This document shows, one piece after another, positions 44,880-54,904 of a stretch of 64,000 nt of DNA (position 1 is its first letter; the number at the start of each line of letters is the position of its first letter). The notes beneath the pieces are model-generated. The model saw only the letters and a program-made list of their open reading frames with translations, ran no database searches and had not been told where the DNA came from. The position numbers were made by a program, and so were the translations under genes. This DNA is from Bacteroidales bacterium (GTDB lineage: Bacteria > Bacteroidota > Bacteroidia > Bacteroidales > Lentimicrobiaceae): the NCBI GenBank assembly GCA_016709025.1, contig JADJEQ010000037.1:1-64000 (forward strand), written 5' to 3'.

Positions 44880-45625
44880 AACCGTAGAATCCTGATATTT
44901 ATAGTTCGGAATCGTCAGTATCATATTTTACTCCGGCTTTCTCAGAAACGAAAACTATTCCGGTTTCCCCGAGAAGAAATTATACTTTTCAGTGGAAGTC
45001 CGTACAAAACTCTGAAACCAGATTATTAGCCTTGATATTGAGTAATTAGAGGCAACAGGATATAGATTGGCAATAAGAGAGGTATAGTATAAGCGGAGAA
45101 TATCAGCGGCTATTTAAACCTTGCGACCAATAAAGATACAACATTTTTCAAATAGAATCAAGTAGTAAGGGCATAAAACATGAGGAAATCAATCGACGTC
45201 TCCGAAATCGGAAAATAGTCATGCTACAGGGAAAATCAAAACTTTACAAAAATATCGTTATGAGTAACTTACCCCGTATTCACTAACAAAAAACTACACG
45301 ACGAGGTCCGGTATTGCATTCGAATCCGGGGCTCAGTTTACCGACATACTGAGAAGAAACTTCATATCAGGTGAAGTATCCGGCCTGCAGATTTTAAAGT
45401 TATTTAATTCCCATGCTGAGCGATTTGAGTATGGCAAAGAATCTCTTTACTCGGTAAAGTCCGATGGGAAATTGTTGAAATCTGCAATTTCAAGATCGAA
45501 TGAGCGATTTTCTTTTTCAAATCGCTCAATTTGGTAATAATTATCAATGAATAATCCTGAGCCACCGGCTTTTTTTTGCACATTTGCATTTCACAAAGGA
45601 AAGTAAATCGCTAAACTACAAAAAC
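44880..45625. other. Divergent intergenic region without a gene
   Basis: 746 bases with no gene I can support. The only structure I see is the hairpin at 45502-45527 and its related half-copy at 45418. Promoters for the two flanking genes should lie here. Confidence 0.5.
45502..45527. repeat. GAGCGATTT inverted repeat
   Basis: GAGCGATTT (45502-45510) and AAATCGCTC (45519-45527) around an eight-base loop. A further direct copy, GAGCGATTTGA, is at 45418-45428. About 100 bases before the Omp28-like gene; may be regulatory. Confidence 0.45.
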
Positions 45626-47728
45626 ATGAAAAAAATTTACACGCTTTTACTCTTTAGTATTTGTCTTTCATTCGGACTGACAGCCCAGGTGCTGGTTAGT
45701 ACCGATCCCATACCTAAAAATGCAATACTGGAAGAATACACCGGGATTCACTGCACTTATTGTCCCGACGGACACGCCATTGCCCAATCCATCCTGGATG
45801 CAAATCCGGGAAGGGCTTTTACCATTGCTATCCACCAGGGTTCGTTTGCAGTTCCTTCTGCCGGAGAGCCTGATTACCGCACCACTTTTGGCGATGCTCT
45901 TGCCGGGCAAACCGGACTGACCGGATATCCTTCCGGGACCGTAAACAGACATGTGTTCACAGGTTCGACAACTGCACTCAACCGTGGTTCATGGTCCGTA
46001 TCATGCGACCAGGTTATGCAGGAAATATCTCCTGTAAATATTGGAATCTCCTCTGAATATGAAGCCTCCATACGTCAGCTTACCATTCAGGTTGAGCTTT
46101 ACTACACTTCCGATGCCCCTGCTTCCAGCAATTTTATCAACGTTGCCCTGATTCAGGATAGCATTTACGGACCTCAAACAGGTGGTAACGCCGGTAACAA
46201 TTACCGTCACATGCACATGTTGCGCCACATGATCACCGGACAATGGGGCGACGAAGTCACAACTACCACAGCCGGTTCGCTGGTTACCCGGACCTATACC
46301 TATACTGTTCCGGCTGCCTATATCAACATTCCGGCTGTCGTTGAAAACATGAAAGTGGTGGCTTTTGTCACCGAGGACCACCAGGAAATTTACACCGGCG
46401 ACGAAGTTGATGCCATTGGCGGTACCAACCTGTATATTGGCAATATTACTTCAGAAGCAGCTTACATAAAAAGCAGCGAACCGGGTATTGAGAGTATTTT
46501 TAATCTTGAAGCCAACAGCAACATCGAGGGTACAGAGCCATTTGAATTCAGCCTCGAGGCAGAGAATGCGCCCGCTGACTGGACTGCGTCGTTTTTTATT
46601 GACGGCATTGAATATACCGGCCCTGCAATCATCGACCTGACCAAAACCACGCCAAAAGAAGTTAATGTAATTGTTGGAGCCGGTACTTCTCCCGGATTCC
46701 CCGGTTATGTGCTGAAGATGAAATCTGTAACCAATCCTGTGGCACCTGAGAAAATGTTCAGGGTTATGGTTATTTCAGGTGTTACTGACCTGATAGTCAA
46801 CGGAACAGGTGGCCCTGAAACGGTTAACCATCAGGATGTTTACCTCGACGGGCTGGCTGCCTCCGGAATCACCAGCTACGCAGTTACCAATGCAAATGTA
46901 ATGCGCGATATGATCAACGCCAGTGCATATCAGGAAGTATTCACCTGCTGGCTTAACATCGCCTGGACTTTTCCTGCACTCACCGACAGCCAGGCTGAAG
47001 CCGTTATGGACTTTATGAGTGCCGGACATAACATATTTATCGGCGGGCAGGATATCGGCTGGGACATCATGAGCGGTGCCGACGGTTCGAACGGTACACC
47101 CATAACACGCGATTTTTATACCAATTACCTGAATGCCCTATATGTAGCAGATGGGTCCAGTGCAAACAACAAATTAAATGCGAATGTGAGTGATCCTGTT
47201 TTCGGGGCTGTGGCTCAGAGCAACATTGTTGATGTTTACGCAGGCAATATGTATCCGGAGGAAATCAATGCCGGAACCGGTGCCGATATTATTTTTAACT
47301 ATACCACCACAGCCAAACATGCTGCCATCAAATATGAAGCACCTAACTACCGTTCAATTTATTTTGGAATTGGCCTTGAAATGGTCAGTAATGCCGAAGT
47401 CCGAAACGAAATCATCAGTCTGAGTCGTGAATGGCTTGCTGCCGAAATGACAGGAGTAGATTATCAGGCGGCCATGAACTCACTGATCAGCGGACAAAAC
47501 TACCCGAACCCGGCCAGCGAATATACCTGGATCGCCGTTTCAGAAGCTGCTGCCGGTGGCACCATTGAGATTTATAATCTAAATGGAACCAGGGTAATTA
47601 CGCGGCCGTTAGGAAGTGAAACACTAAACCGCATTGATTTGAGCAATTTGCCCTCAGGCATATACACATACAGAATTGTTAAAGGAAATGAAGTATCCGG
47701 ATCAAAAAAACTCACTGTAATCAGGTAA
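45626..47728 (+). CDS. Omp28-like thioredoxin-fold protein with T9SS type A sorting domain
   Basis: About 700 residues from the ATG at 45626 (MKKIYTLLLF); a TTG 42 bases upstream is less likely. The signal peptide ends near GLTAQ. ILEEYTGIHCTYCPDGH with Cys43 and Cys46 is the Omp28-related CxxC motif, in a thioredoxin-like fold. A middle domain (VMVISGVTDLIVNG to LAAEMTG) looks like a flavodoxin/GATase-like fold with FIGGQDIGWD. The last ~80 residues, QNYPNPASEYTWI to GIYTYRIVKGNEV and KKLTVIR, form a T9SS type A domain, which sends the protein through the outer membrane. Start, export and sorting are clear; substrate unknown. Confidence 0.9.
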   Translation: MKKIYTLLLFSICLSFGLTAQVLVSTDPIPKNAILEEYTGIHCTYCPDGHAIAQSILDANPGRAFTIAIHQGSFAVPSAGEPDYRTTFGDALAGQTGLTGYPSGTVNRHVFTGSTTALNRGSWSVSCDQVMQEISPVNIGISSEYEASIRQLTIQVELYYTSDAPASSNFINVALIQDSIYGPQTGGNAGNNYRHMHMLRHMITGQWGDEVTTTTAGSLVTRTYTYTVPAAYINIPAVVENMKVVAFVTEDHQEIYTGDEVDAIGGTNLYIGNITSEAAYIKSSEPGIESIFNLEANSNIEGTEPFEFSLEAENAPADWTASFFIDGIEYTGPAIIDLTKTTPKEVNVIVGAGTSPGFPGYVLKMKSVTNPVAPEKMFRVMVISGVTDLIVNGTGGPETVNHQDVYLDGLAASGITSYAVTNANVMRDMINASAYQEVFTCWLNIAWTFPALTDSQAEAVMDFMSAGHNIFIGGQDIGWDIMSGADGSNGTPITRDFYTNYLNALYVADGSSANNKLNANVSDPVFGAVAQSNIVDVYAGNMYPEEINAGTGADIIFNYTTTAKHAAIKYEAPNYRSIYFGIGLEMVSNAEVRNEIISLSREWLAAEMTGVDYQAAMNSLISGQNYPNPASEYTWIAVSEAAAGGTIEIYNLNGTRVITRPLGSETLNRIDLSNLPSGIYTYRIVKGNEVSGSKKLTVIR

Positions 47729-47762
47729 AACTTCACAATAAAAGCAATCTTCACTAAAAGAT

Positions 47763-47797
47763 AAGGGTCAACCATAAGTTGACCCTTTATTTTTTTA
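47763..47797 (+). terminator. Rho-independent terminator after the Omp28-like gene
   Basis: AAGGGTCAAC (47763-47772) and GTTGACCCTT (47778-47787), loop CATAA, then TATTTTTTT. It lies 34 bases after the stop codon and 15 before the convergent gene. Confidence 0.92.
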
Positions 47798-47811
47798 AAC
47801 GAACATACTTC

Positions 47812-48510
47812 TCAGAACTTGCCGAATTTCAGCGACATTCCACCGGTAAATCCGTTCAATGGATTTGATTCAAAATCGCTTGGCTCCAGAGATGTGGTAA
47901 TCCGGTAACTTCCTCCTACTGCCAAACGCATCCAGCGGGCAACATTAAATTCAATTTCAATTCCGGGTTCAGCGATCAGAAACGCCTCAGCATCTTCAAT
48001 ATACACTTCGGTGTAGTCGTAAGGATAATCAAAATCGGTGAGCCTGCTGCGCGCGATTCCTCCAGCCCCGAGAATGATTGGAAATGAAACATGGACCGGG
48101 TATTTTGGCATTACGATCGGCTCTATAAGGAATCCGCCATAACCTCCGGTATAATTGAAACTGGTGTTTGAGCCATGAATCCTTTCGTATGGTTCGCTGA
48201 AGAACCCCTTTCCCGTAAACCCAATGGCAAGACCATGATTGGCAATCAAAGCCAGGGTTGTTCCTGCGCTGAATGCATCGTAACCCTCGATCTGTGAATA
48301 GCTGGTGCTGAATCCAAAATAAAAACCAACGTTGCGGCCGGGCCCGGTGAGGGTTTGAATTTCACTGCTATTCCGAACATGATCAGAATCTGATTTTTTC
48401 TCTGTGTTCTTGTTTTTCTGGTTACCGAACAAACGCAGTGTATCCTGGCTTTGGGCTTTGCTCCCTGAAAGCAGGGCAATAATTATAATTAAAAAAGCTG
48501 TTTTTTTCAT
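47812..48510 (-). CDS. Outer-membrane barrel-like protein
   Basis: 232 residues, signal peptide ending near KAQSQ. Barrel-like strands include NVGFYFGFSTSYSQIEGYDAF, ALIANHGLAIGFTGKGFF, VHVSFPIILGAGGIA, RMAVGGSYRI-type RLAVGGSYRITTS, and the end FTGGMSLKFGKF. A charged spacer (NQKNKNTEKKSDSDH) follows the signal. I do not recognise a named family. It is the last gene of a three-gene set read from 49959. Confidence 0.72.
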   Translation of the reverse strand: MKKTAFLIIIIALLSGSKAQSQDTLRLFGNQKNKNTEKKSDSDHVRNSSEIQTLTGPGRNVGFYFGFSTSYSQIEGYDAFSAGTTLALIANHGLAIGFTGKGFFSEPYERIHGSNTSFNYTGGYGGFLIEPIVMPKYPVHVSFPIILGAGGIARSRLTDFDYPYDYTEVYIEDAEAFLIAEPGIEIEFNVARWMRLAVGGSYRITTSLEPSDFESNPLNGFTGGMSLKFGKF

Positions 48511-48593
48511 TTGTTGAGTTGTTTTATCTTGTTATGTTTTTTTGATCATGAAAATTTTTCCTATTTATCAGCACAGATGCCGGTTAAAAGCTC

Positions 48594-49097
48594 TCAGAAA
48601 TTGTACCTCGCACCGAAAGCAATCACCGGTAAATGAAGCCCAAACTGATGATCGTCGAAGAATTCAAAATAGGGTTTGCATTCAAGGCTCAGTGAAACCG
48701 GGTAGCGGGGCACCTGATATTCCAATGCAGCAAATCCATCGAACCCAAGTTGCATCGTGCTGATATAATAGTGTGAATTGCTGTAACCATAAGGCTCATT
48801 ATATGCCTTATACCGGTCAGCCACTCCTATGTGAGCGCCCACGCCCCAGATAAAGGTCATGTCAAGGTCATTGAACAGCAGGGCGGGCCTGTGTTTCTGA
48901 ACTATAAAAGTTAGCACTGTGCCGTGGTTCTGCCCCAGCAACATCAATTCACCGCTGATGTTGGTGTCAAACATACGGCGATAGGTTATCCCACTACCGG
49001 CACCAAGCCTGAAGCCTGCTGACTGGGTATAATTCTGGCTGAAAACTTCAAAGGATGCATACATGAGTAGTATCAGAATGGTAAAATTTTTTTTCAC
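48594..49097 (-). CDS. Outer-membrane barrel-like protein
   Basis: 167 residues, signal peptide ending near VFSQN. The strands GFRLGAGSGITYRRMF, GVGAHIGVADRY and HLPVIAFGARYNF, with a terminal Phe, fit a small eight-stranded barrel. It sits between the GIN-domain gene (118 bases upstream) and another barrel gene (83 bases downstream). Family not recognised. Confidence 0.7.
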   Translation of the reverse strand: MKKNFTILILLMYASFEVFSQNYTQSAGFRLGAGSGITYRRMFDTNISGELMLLGQNHGTVLTFIVQKHRPALLFNDLDMTFIWGVGAHIGVADRYKAYNEPYGYSNSHYYISTMQLGFDGFAALEYQVPRYPVSLSLECKPYFEFFDDHQFGLHLPVIAFGARYNF

Positions 49098-49215
49098 ACT
49101 ATTGGATTTTTAGAGTTATTTTAAAATCAGATTGACGCCCAAATACTGCTTGAAGTTACAGTTTACCGGAAATTTGATAACGATTTGCAGGGTGATTTAA
49201 TTCACTTTTATTATA

Positions 49216-49959
49216 CTAATAAGGCTTTACCTTGCCGGAACCACTGATGTGTGTTTCAATTGCAGGGTCGCCCACATAATAAACACACCCGCTGCCCGAA
49301 ATCCAGGCTTCCAGGCTTTCACTCACACTCGTCAGGATATTTCCGCTGCCGGAGATATTGGCCAGACAGGATTTTTGATTCAGATTGATGGCATCAATTT
49401 TACCTGAGCCGGAAACTTTCATATTACTGCTTTCAGCTATTCCATCAATCGTAAGATTCCCTGAACCGGATACATTCGCCGAAAGGTTAGCTGTGACAAA
49501 GGCACATTCAATATGGCCTGATCCGGATATTTGCAACTCTGCACGATCACTGCTGAAGCTACCGCTTTCCACCTTACCTGAACCTGACAGCCGGATACTC
49601 TCCAGAACCGGGGTGTGCAGGAATACTTCCACAGTGAAATGTTCATGAATGTTATATCCATCGCGGTATTCAACCGTCAGGGTTGTTCCATCCGACCAGG
49701 TTTCAATGTAAGGTACTACGTTTGATTCAGCCTTCACCTCTACCCAGGTTGCATCGTCGGGAATAATTACGACCCTGAAACTGCCTTTTGAGCTGACTTC
49801 ACTGAACGGTTGGGAATTTCGCTCTTCGATGATTACATCGTAATTGCCTTCAATCCGCTCACGCACACATCCAGTTGCTGAAAGCATCAGAATTATGAGC
49901 GCAAGCAAAAAAAGAAGTGTGGTGCTGATGATTATTTGTGGTCTTTCGATTGTTTTCAT
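49216..49959 (-). CDS. GIN-domain (DUF2807) lipoprotein
   Basis: 247 residues with a lipoprotein signal (LSATGC, Cys31). Then comes the GIN/DUF2807 right-handed beta helix: PFSEVSSKGSFRVVI, and repeated Ser-Gly-Ser-Gly phrases (RLSGSGKVESGSF, ISGSGHIECA, VSGSGNLTI, VSGSGKIDAI, ISGSGNILT, ISGSGCVYY, ISGSGKVKPY). Such proteins face the periplasm or surface and have no known activity. Likely first gene of the three-gene set. Confidence 0.9.
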   Translation of the reverse strand: MKTIERPQIIISTTLLFLLALIILMLSATGCVRERIEGNYDVIIEERNSQPFSEVSSKGSFRVVIIPDDATWVEVKAESNVVPYIETWSDGTTLTVEYRDGYNIHEHFTVEVFLHTPVLESIRLSGSGKVESGSFSSDRAELQISGSGHIECAFVTANLSANVSGSGNLTIDGIAESSNMKVSGSGKIDAINLNQKSCLANISGSGNILTSVSESLEAWISGSGCVYYVGDPAIETHISGSGKVKPY

Positions 49960-50322
49960 GACTTTTTTGATTTTTAATATCCTAATGACAGAAGATTTTT
50001 TCAGGGGTTGGAAAATGAAGAAAAAAAAATTGTTTCAGGTTTGCAGATTATGCACGGATTCGTTCGTTGCAGGCATCAGGAGGCGTGCACAAGGCAGGGT
50101 GGGCCTGATCTTTTAAAAATTAAAGCCGGTTTTACAGCAGACACCGCCATTAGGTTTAATGTGGCAAAATAACCCAATACTTATTTGATTCTTTTAACTC
50201 AGCTACTAGGCTTTCAATAACACTCGAATACTCAGTAAAGTCCTTTTATTGATCCTTCATTCAAATACAAAGCCATATTTACAACCTTCAGCATAAACTC
50301 AATTATGGATATATTTCTGTAC
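49960..50322. other. Intergenic region left of the MITE
   Basis: 363 bases, AT-rich, with no supported gene; the short plus-strand frames are overlapped by nothing recognisable. It continues into the MITE. Confidence 0.5.
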
Positions 50323-50325
50323 TAA

Positions 50326-50538
50326 GAGACTGTTTAAATTTTTGATTCCATTTTCACCAGGCCCGTCCTTTAGGGCGGGTTAAATAATAAAACAGAAATA
50401 CCAGGGGCAAAATCCCGAAAAATTTAATATTAATTTACAAATTTTTCAGGATTATGCCATTGCCTGTGATATTATATTTGAAACCCGCCCTAAAGGACGG
50501 GCCTATTCATAGAGTTTCAATGAAATTTAATCAGTCTC
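50326..50538. mobile_element. 213-bp MITE-like element
   Basis: Ends GAGACTGTTTAAATTT and its near-perfect complement AAATTTAATCAGTCTC are terminal inverted repeats. Both sides are flanked by TAA (50323-50325 and 50539-50541), a likely three-base target duplication. A second inverted pair lies inside (AGGCCCGTCCTTTAGGGCGG from 50359, its complement ending at 50504), and each arm can also fold on its own. No protein is encoded. Three-base duplications of the TNA type with GAG ends are known for IS1031-type (IS5 family) insertion sequences, which may mobilise it. Confidence 0.82.
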
Positions 50539-50624
50539 TAAACGATATTGAATTAAATATTTAAATAGTTTTTGTGTGTATATTTTAAACACACTTTCAT
50601 TGTTTAAAAGCACATGTACAAGTA

Positions 50625-51398
50625 TTACTTTTGTCGTTTTCCGCCCTCATCGTAATGCCTCAGCATAATTATCAGACTTGCCTGAACACCAAAACCGCTG
50701 CCCGGCACTTTGGTATTTCCTGAATAGGATTGTAACGCTTTTCCATCAATCTTTTTTGTAAAATCGTATTTGCCTGATAAGTCATAAAAAGGCATAATGC
50801 GTAGTCCGGCACCTAAATCCTTGCGGGTAAAAGGGATAAACAAACCGGCCTGAAGTCTCAGATTAAAAGAGAAACCAGAGAAAGGATTGTCTTCAGAATC
50901 TGTCATCAAGCGATTGGCTGTTTCAACATCCGTACTACTCAAATTTATGGTTGACTTTAACTTATGATTGCTAACCGAAAAGCTTGTACCTGCAAAGAAT
51001 ATTTTTGCCGGATAAAAGTTGAATCCCAGGCCATAGGTGAAAGCACTGTTTTTCATTGTTACTTCAGTACCGGAAGTATTGCTTTGATTGGCCGTAACCT
51101 GCATATAATCAATGCTAATTTCTGTTTCTACAACAGGGTTTTTGAAGCCGATTCCTACTCCATAACCCGTAAAGTTATCGGCAAAGTACAGGGGGGCAGC
51201 CAGGCTTAATGAGTCAGAGATGACTTTCATATAATCGTTTATGACACCAAAATCCTGCATTTTATATAAACCTGAAACTGTTATGCTCATGGATGCCATT
51301 TCTTTACTTTTTTCTTTCAGGCTTCTGCTCTGTTGCGCCATGGATATAATGGTAATGAAGAAAAATACTACTGCAAGAATTGTCTTTCCTTTTTTCAT
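50625..51398 (-). CDS. Outer-membrane barrel-like protein
   Basis: 257 residues, signal peptide ending near ISMAQ. A Ser/Lys/Glu-rich start (SRSLKEKSKEMA) precedes barrel strands (SITVSGLYKMQDF, GYGVGIGFKNP, TYGLGFNFYPAKIFFAGTSF, FNLRLQAGLFIPF, AGLRIMPFYDL, GFGVQASLIIML), ending in a charged tail. Family not recognised. It is divergent from the kinase gene, and shares its upstream region with the first TACATCA palindrome. Confidence 0.7.
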   Translation of the reverse strand: MKKGKTILAVVFFFITIISMAQQSRSLKEKSKEMASMSITVSGLYKMQDFGVINDYMKVISDSLSLAAPLYFADNFTGYGVGIGFKNPVVETEISIDYMQVTANQSNTSGTEVTMKNSAFTYGLGFNFYPAKIFFAGTSFSVSNHKLKSTINLSSTDVETANRLMTDSEDNPFSGFSFNLRLQAGLFIPFTRKDLGAGLRIMPFYDLSGKYDFTKKIDGKALQSYSGNTKVPGSGFGVQASLIIMLRHYDEGGKRQK

Positions 51399-51901
51399 AA
51401 GCTGCGATAAATAAGGGTGGTTAAGGAGGAAAATGATTTAGAATTATCTTGTAAGAAATTTTCGGGATGAAAGTGAATAGCGGATTAATTTCGGTTTGAG
51501 CTTCATTTGGATTCAAATTGCAATTAAAACGAAAACATTTTGCAGGAATGATATCCTCCGATAACAGGAAAGTGGGATACGGATTATAGAAGGATTTACT
51601 GGTACAAAGTAAGTTGAGAAAACCAGTGTTTGAAATACATCAAATGATGTACCGCATACATCTCAACAATAGACATAATCTTATATTAATCAGGCACATA
51701 TATTTAGCAAACTGTTCAGGTCGCATGAAAACACACCTAAGCTGCTCACGTCAATCGCTTTTTAATTTTGTTAAAAACCAGGAAAATCAGGTTCTATTCA
51801 ATTTTAGCCGTATGTTTGAATAACGGATTCTTTAACCATTGCATCAACAGGTTTTCGTAAAAAGAATTACGTGCTTTATAAATTTGATCTGATGCCAAGG
51901 A
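51399..51901. other. Divergent intergenic region with a palindrome
   Basis: 503 bases between a barrel gene (left) and the kinase gene (right). The palindrome at 51636-51651 is the only structure I see. No gene can be supported. Confidence 0.5.
51636..51651. promoter_or_regulatory. Palindrome copy 1, TACATCAAATGATGTA
   Basis: Perfect seven-base arms around AA, 251 bases before the kinase start and 238 bases from the divergent barrel gene. One of three copies around the two-component genes; candidate binding site for the regulator at 54905. Confidence 0.6.
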
Positions 51902-54865
51902 ATGAATAAATTGACTCTTTTTTGTTTCCCTTTCTTTTTAATGATGATGTTTGCATCGCATGGTCAGGACATTGGCCGGTATCACTTTGAAGAATTTGAT
52001 TTAGCTCATAAAGCAGGTGTTCCGGGAGTTTACAGCATGTTTCAGGACACAACAGGAGTGATTTGGTTTGGGTCAACAAATGGCATTTACAGGTACGATG
52101 GTTCCAGGATTTTTGAGTTTGATGCTCAACAGAAAAAACTATTAGGCAAGACCAACTATTCATTTCTACAGGACAAAAACGGAGATGTAATAATTGGCAG
52201 TGATTTTGGTATATGCCGCTATAGCCCGAAGCACAATTCGATTAAGCTTCTTGTTCATCTTGGCCGGGTTTTTAACGACCGGTGCCGGTATTATCCTGTT
52301 TGCTTCGGTGATAACGGTTCCCTTTGGTTTGTGGCTTCAGGTAAAGGTGTTGGCGTATATTCGGGCGGAGGGATAACCTGGATGGAGAACCCGCCGGAAA
52401 TCCCGGCTGAATCAGTATATAAAGTTAGTGATGCATTTTATAACCATAAAACTGGTGAAGTTTTCATGGCGAATTATTTAAGTACAAAGACGATCATTTT
52501 TAATATACGGACACATGCATTTAGAATAGATTCATTACATGCTACTGTTTCATTCGCAAAATCAGAGAACGATTTATACAGGGTTCATTCAAACAATATT
52601 TTAAAGGTCAATCTTACTTCTGGTGAAAAAAATATTTTTCTACCTGAAAGAAATCTGCTTTTTGCCGATAACATACTTTACTCAAGATCAGTAATCCGCG
52701 ATGATCAATGGCTGTGGGTTTCGTTACGCGACGGAATCCTGCCGTTTAACTACCGCCAGGGTAAGTTTGGTGAACCGTTTGGCTACGATGGTGATACGAA
52801 ATGTGCCTTGCTCAGGCATATTTCAGAAGTGTTTAAGGATAAAGAAGGCAATATATGGATATGTACAGAAACAAATGGTATTAAGCTACTGAATCAAAGC
52901 CACCTGCGAAAATTCCAGCATTTAAGTGATTTCAACAGCTCCAATAATATAGTAATGGACATAGAGCCGGTAAATGACAGCCTGTTGCTGGTATGCCCAT
53001 TGGTTGAAACACCCCGGATAGTCAATATTTTAAATAACAGCCAGCGGGATTTACTCAGTAAAACCAGTGCAGGAAGCAGCTCCTTCTCTGCTACAAGGAT
53101 TAGCAATTCAACCATTCTTTTATTAAACCATACCGGTAATTTGTATTCATTCAATACGACAAGTTTGCTGCTCAGTAAACCTACAATCCCTATTGCTGAC
53201 ATTCTGAAAATTATAGCCACTCCAAAGTCCGACGAACTGATTATCTGCAATTCGAAGGAGCTGTTTTTGTGTACTTATGTTAATGGACAAATAAAAGTGG
53301 GAAAATCACTTCCTTTAGGCTTTCCTGTCGAAAGTATAATTTATAACCCATATGCCGGCCTTATTTATTGCAGCACCCAGGAGAAATTCATCCGGATTGA
53401 CTTAAAAACGCTAACCACTCACCATTCACAAAAACCGTTTTCAGGATCATTCATGGATTATACCTGGGGTAAAGACAAAACCCTTTGGCTTGCCACGCGG
53501 TCGGGTCTTCAGCATTACGACAATCAAAACCAGCTCATCGGGTCAATAAATACCACCAATGGATTAAATAATGACGTTGTTTATGCAATCAGGCCAAACC
53601 ATGACAGCACACTGTTATTCCTGAGTACCAACCTCGGAATCAGTTGTTATTTTATTGCATCAAAAAAAACGATGAACTTCACTTTAGCTGATGGATTGCT
53701 GGAATCGGAGCATAACGGGGCTGCTTCAGCAGCTGATGTTAATGGGAACTACTATTTCGGAAACATCAAAGGAATTTCGGTCTTTAATGAATCGCTTATA
53801 AATCAAATGGCTGTTAAACCGTTTTTAATTGTTCAGGGCATCTATGTTGACGATGCTGCATACAGCGCGTTAAACTCAAATTTCATAGAGCAGATTGATT
53901 TGTACCCCGATAACGCAGTGTTTGGTATCAATTATAGTCTGCTTAGTACATCCGAACCAGGCAAACTTGTTTACAGTTATAAAATTGAAGGTATCGATCA
54001 TAATTTTCACCGTTCGAATACAGCTACAGCCATAAGAATTTCAAAACCCAGTCCGGGAAAATATACAATAATCCTTAAAGGTGAAGTGGAAGGCGGATCA
54101 ATTGTTGAGAAGCGGATCAGGTTAATTGTTCATGCGCCTTACTATTTGAAATGGTGGTTTCTGTTGCCGGCTATCCTGTTGTTCCATCTCGGAATATTTA
54201 TTGTTGTCAGGCAGATTATCAGGAACCGACTGCAAAAAAAGCAGCAGGAAATAGATAGTCAACGCCTGCTTTACGAGCAAAAATCGCAGATAGCGCGCGA
54301 GTTGCACGATAATGTTGGTGCACGTTTGAGTATGATGCTGAATACTGTTGACTGGATAGGTAAAAAGCCACAGATTGAGGCCCACGATCTCAATGAGATC
54401 AAAGAAAATACAAAAGCAGTTATACAAGGTCTTCGCGATGCCATATGGGTTATGGATAAAACACAAATCACCGTGGAAGAATTATTCGACAAAATAAAAT
54501 ACTACAGTCATCAGATCAGCAGAAACTATTCCATTGACATATCCTTTAACGAAGTTACTCATCAGCCAGTTAATCTGAATACTACACAGGCTTTAAATCT
54601 ATTTCGCATTTTCCAGGAATCCTTAAACAATGCTCTGAAGTATTCTGAAGCTACACAAGTAGAAATATCAGTGAATTATGAAGGCGAAAATGAAATTATT
54701 CTAAAAATTCAAGACAATGGGAAAGGATTTGATTTGAATTCGGTTTTTTCGGGTCATGGATTAAAAAACATGCAGGTGAGGGCTGAAGAAATAAATGCTC
54801 AATTAGCTCTACAAAGCACAAAATATGAGGGAACTAATATAACTGTAACACTCTACATCGTTTGA
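51902..54865 (+). CDS. Membrane sensor histidine kinase with beta-propeller and Y_Y_Y domains
   Basis: 987 residues. A signal peptide (ending near ASHGQ) is followed by a large periplasmic beta propeller of Reg_prop type (for example GVIWFGSTNGIYRYDG, GNIWICTETNGI, KTLWLATRSGLQHYD, to about 660), a Y_Y_Y domain (about 670-740, FGINYSLLSTSEPGKLVYSYKIEG), a membrane segment (about 748-768), then a HisKA_3 dimerisation helix with His802 in IARELHDNVGARLS, and an HATPase domain (FRIFQESLNNALKYSEA, LKIQDNGKGFDL, GHGLKNMQ). The module order is that of Bacteroidota sensors of extracellular ligands, often glycans, but here no DNA-binding domain is fused: the regulator is the next gene. Ligand unknown. 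Confidence 0.95.
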   Translation: MNKLTLFCFPFFLMMMFASHGQDIGRYHFEEFDLAHKAGVPGVYSMFQDTTGVIWFGSTNGIYRYDGSRIFEFDAQQKKLLGKTNYSFLQDKNGDVIIGSDFGICRYSPKHNSIKLLVHLGRVFNDRCRYYPVCFGDNGSLWFVASGKGVGVYSGGGITWMENPPEIPAESVYKVSDAFYNHKTGEVFMANYLSTKTIIFNIRTHAFRIDSLHATVSFAKSENDLYRVHSNNILKVNLTSGEKNIFLPERNLLFADNILYSRSVIRDDQWLWVSLRDGILPFNYRQGKFGEPFGYDGDTKCALLRHISEVFKDKEGNIWICTETNGIKLLNQSHLRKFQHLSDFNSSNNIVMDIEPVNDSLLLVCPLVETPRIVNILNNSQRDLLSKTSAGSSSFSATRISNSTILLLNHTGNLYSFNTTSLLLSKPTIPIADILKIIATPKSDELIICNSKELFLCTYVNGQIKVGKSLPLGFPVESIIYNPYAGLIYCSTQEKFIRIDLKTLTTHHSQKPFSGSFMDYTWGKDKTLWLATRSGLQHYDNQNQLIGSINTTNGLNNDVVYAIRPNHDSTLLFLSTNLGISCYFIASKKTMNFTLADGLLESEHNGAASAADVNGNYYFGNIKGISVFNESLINQMAVKPFLIVQGIYVDDAAYSALNSNFIEQIDLYPDNAVFGINYSLLSTSEPGKLVYSYKIEGIDHNFHRSNTATAIRISKPSPGKYTIILKGEVEGGSIVEKRIRLIVHAPYYLKWWFLLPAILLFHLGIFIVVRQIIRNRLQKKQQEIDSQRLLYEQKSQIARELHDNVGARLSMMLNTVDWIGKKPQIEAHDLNEIKENTKAVIQGLRDAIWVMDKTQITVEELFDKIKYYSHQISRNYSIDISFNEVTHQPVNLNTTQALNLFRIFQESLNNALKYSEATQVEISVNYEGENEIILKIQDNGKGFDLNSVFSGHGLKNMQVRAEEINAQLALQSTKYEGTNITVTLYIV

Positions 54866-54869
54866 TGTA
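54854..54869. promoter_or_regulatory. Palindrome copy 2, TACATCGTTTGATGTA
   Basis: Same element with one changed base, overlapping the kinase stop codon (54863-54865) and 36 bases before the response-regulator start. Its position suggests autoregulation of the regulator gene. Confidence 0.6.
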
Positions 54870-54904
54870 TTGCATTTAATTGAATCTAGCAGGAATTTTG
54901 CCAA

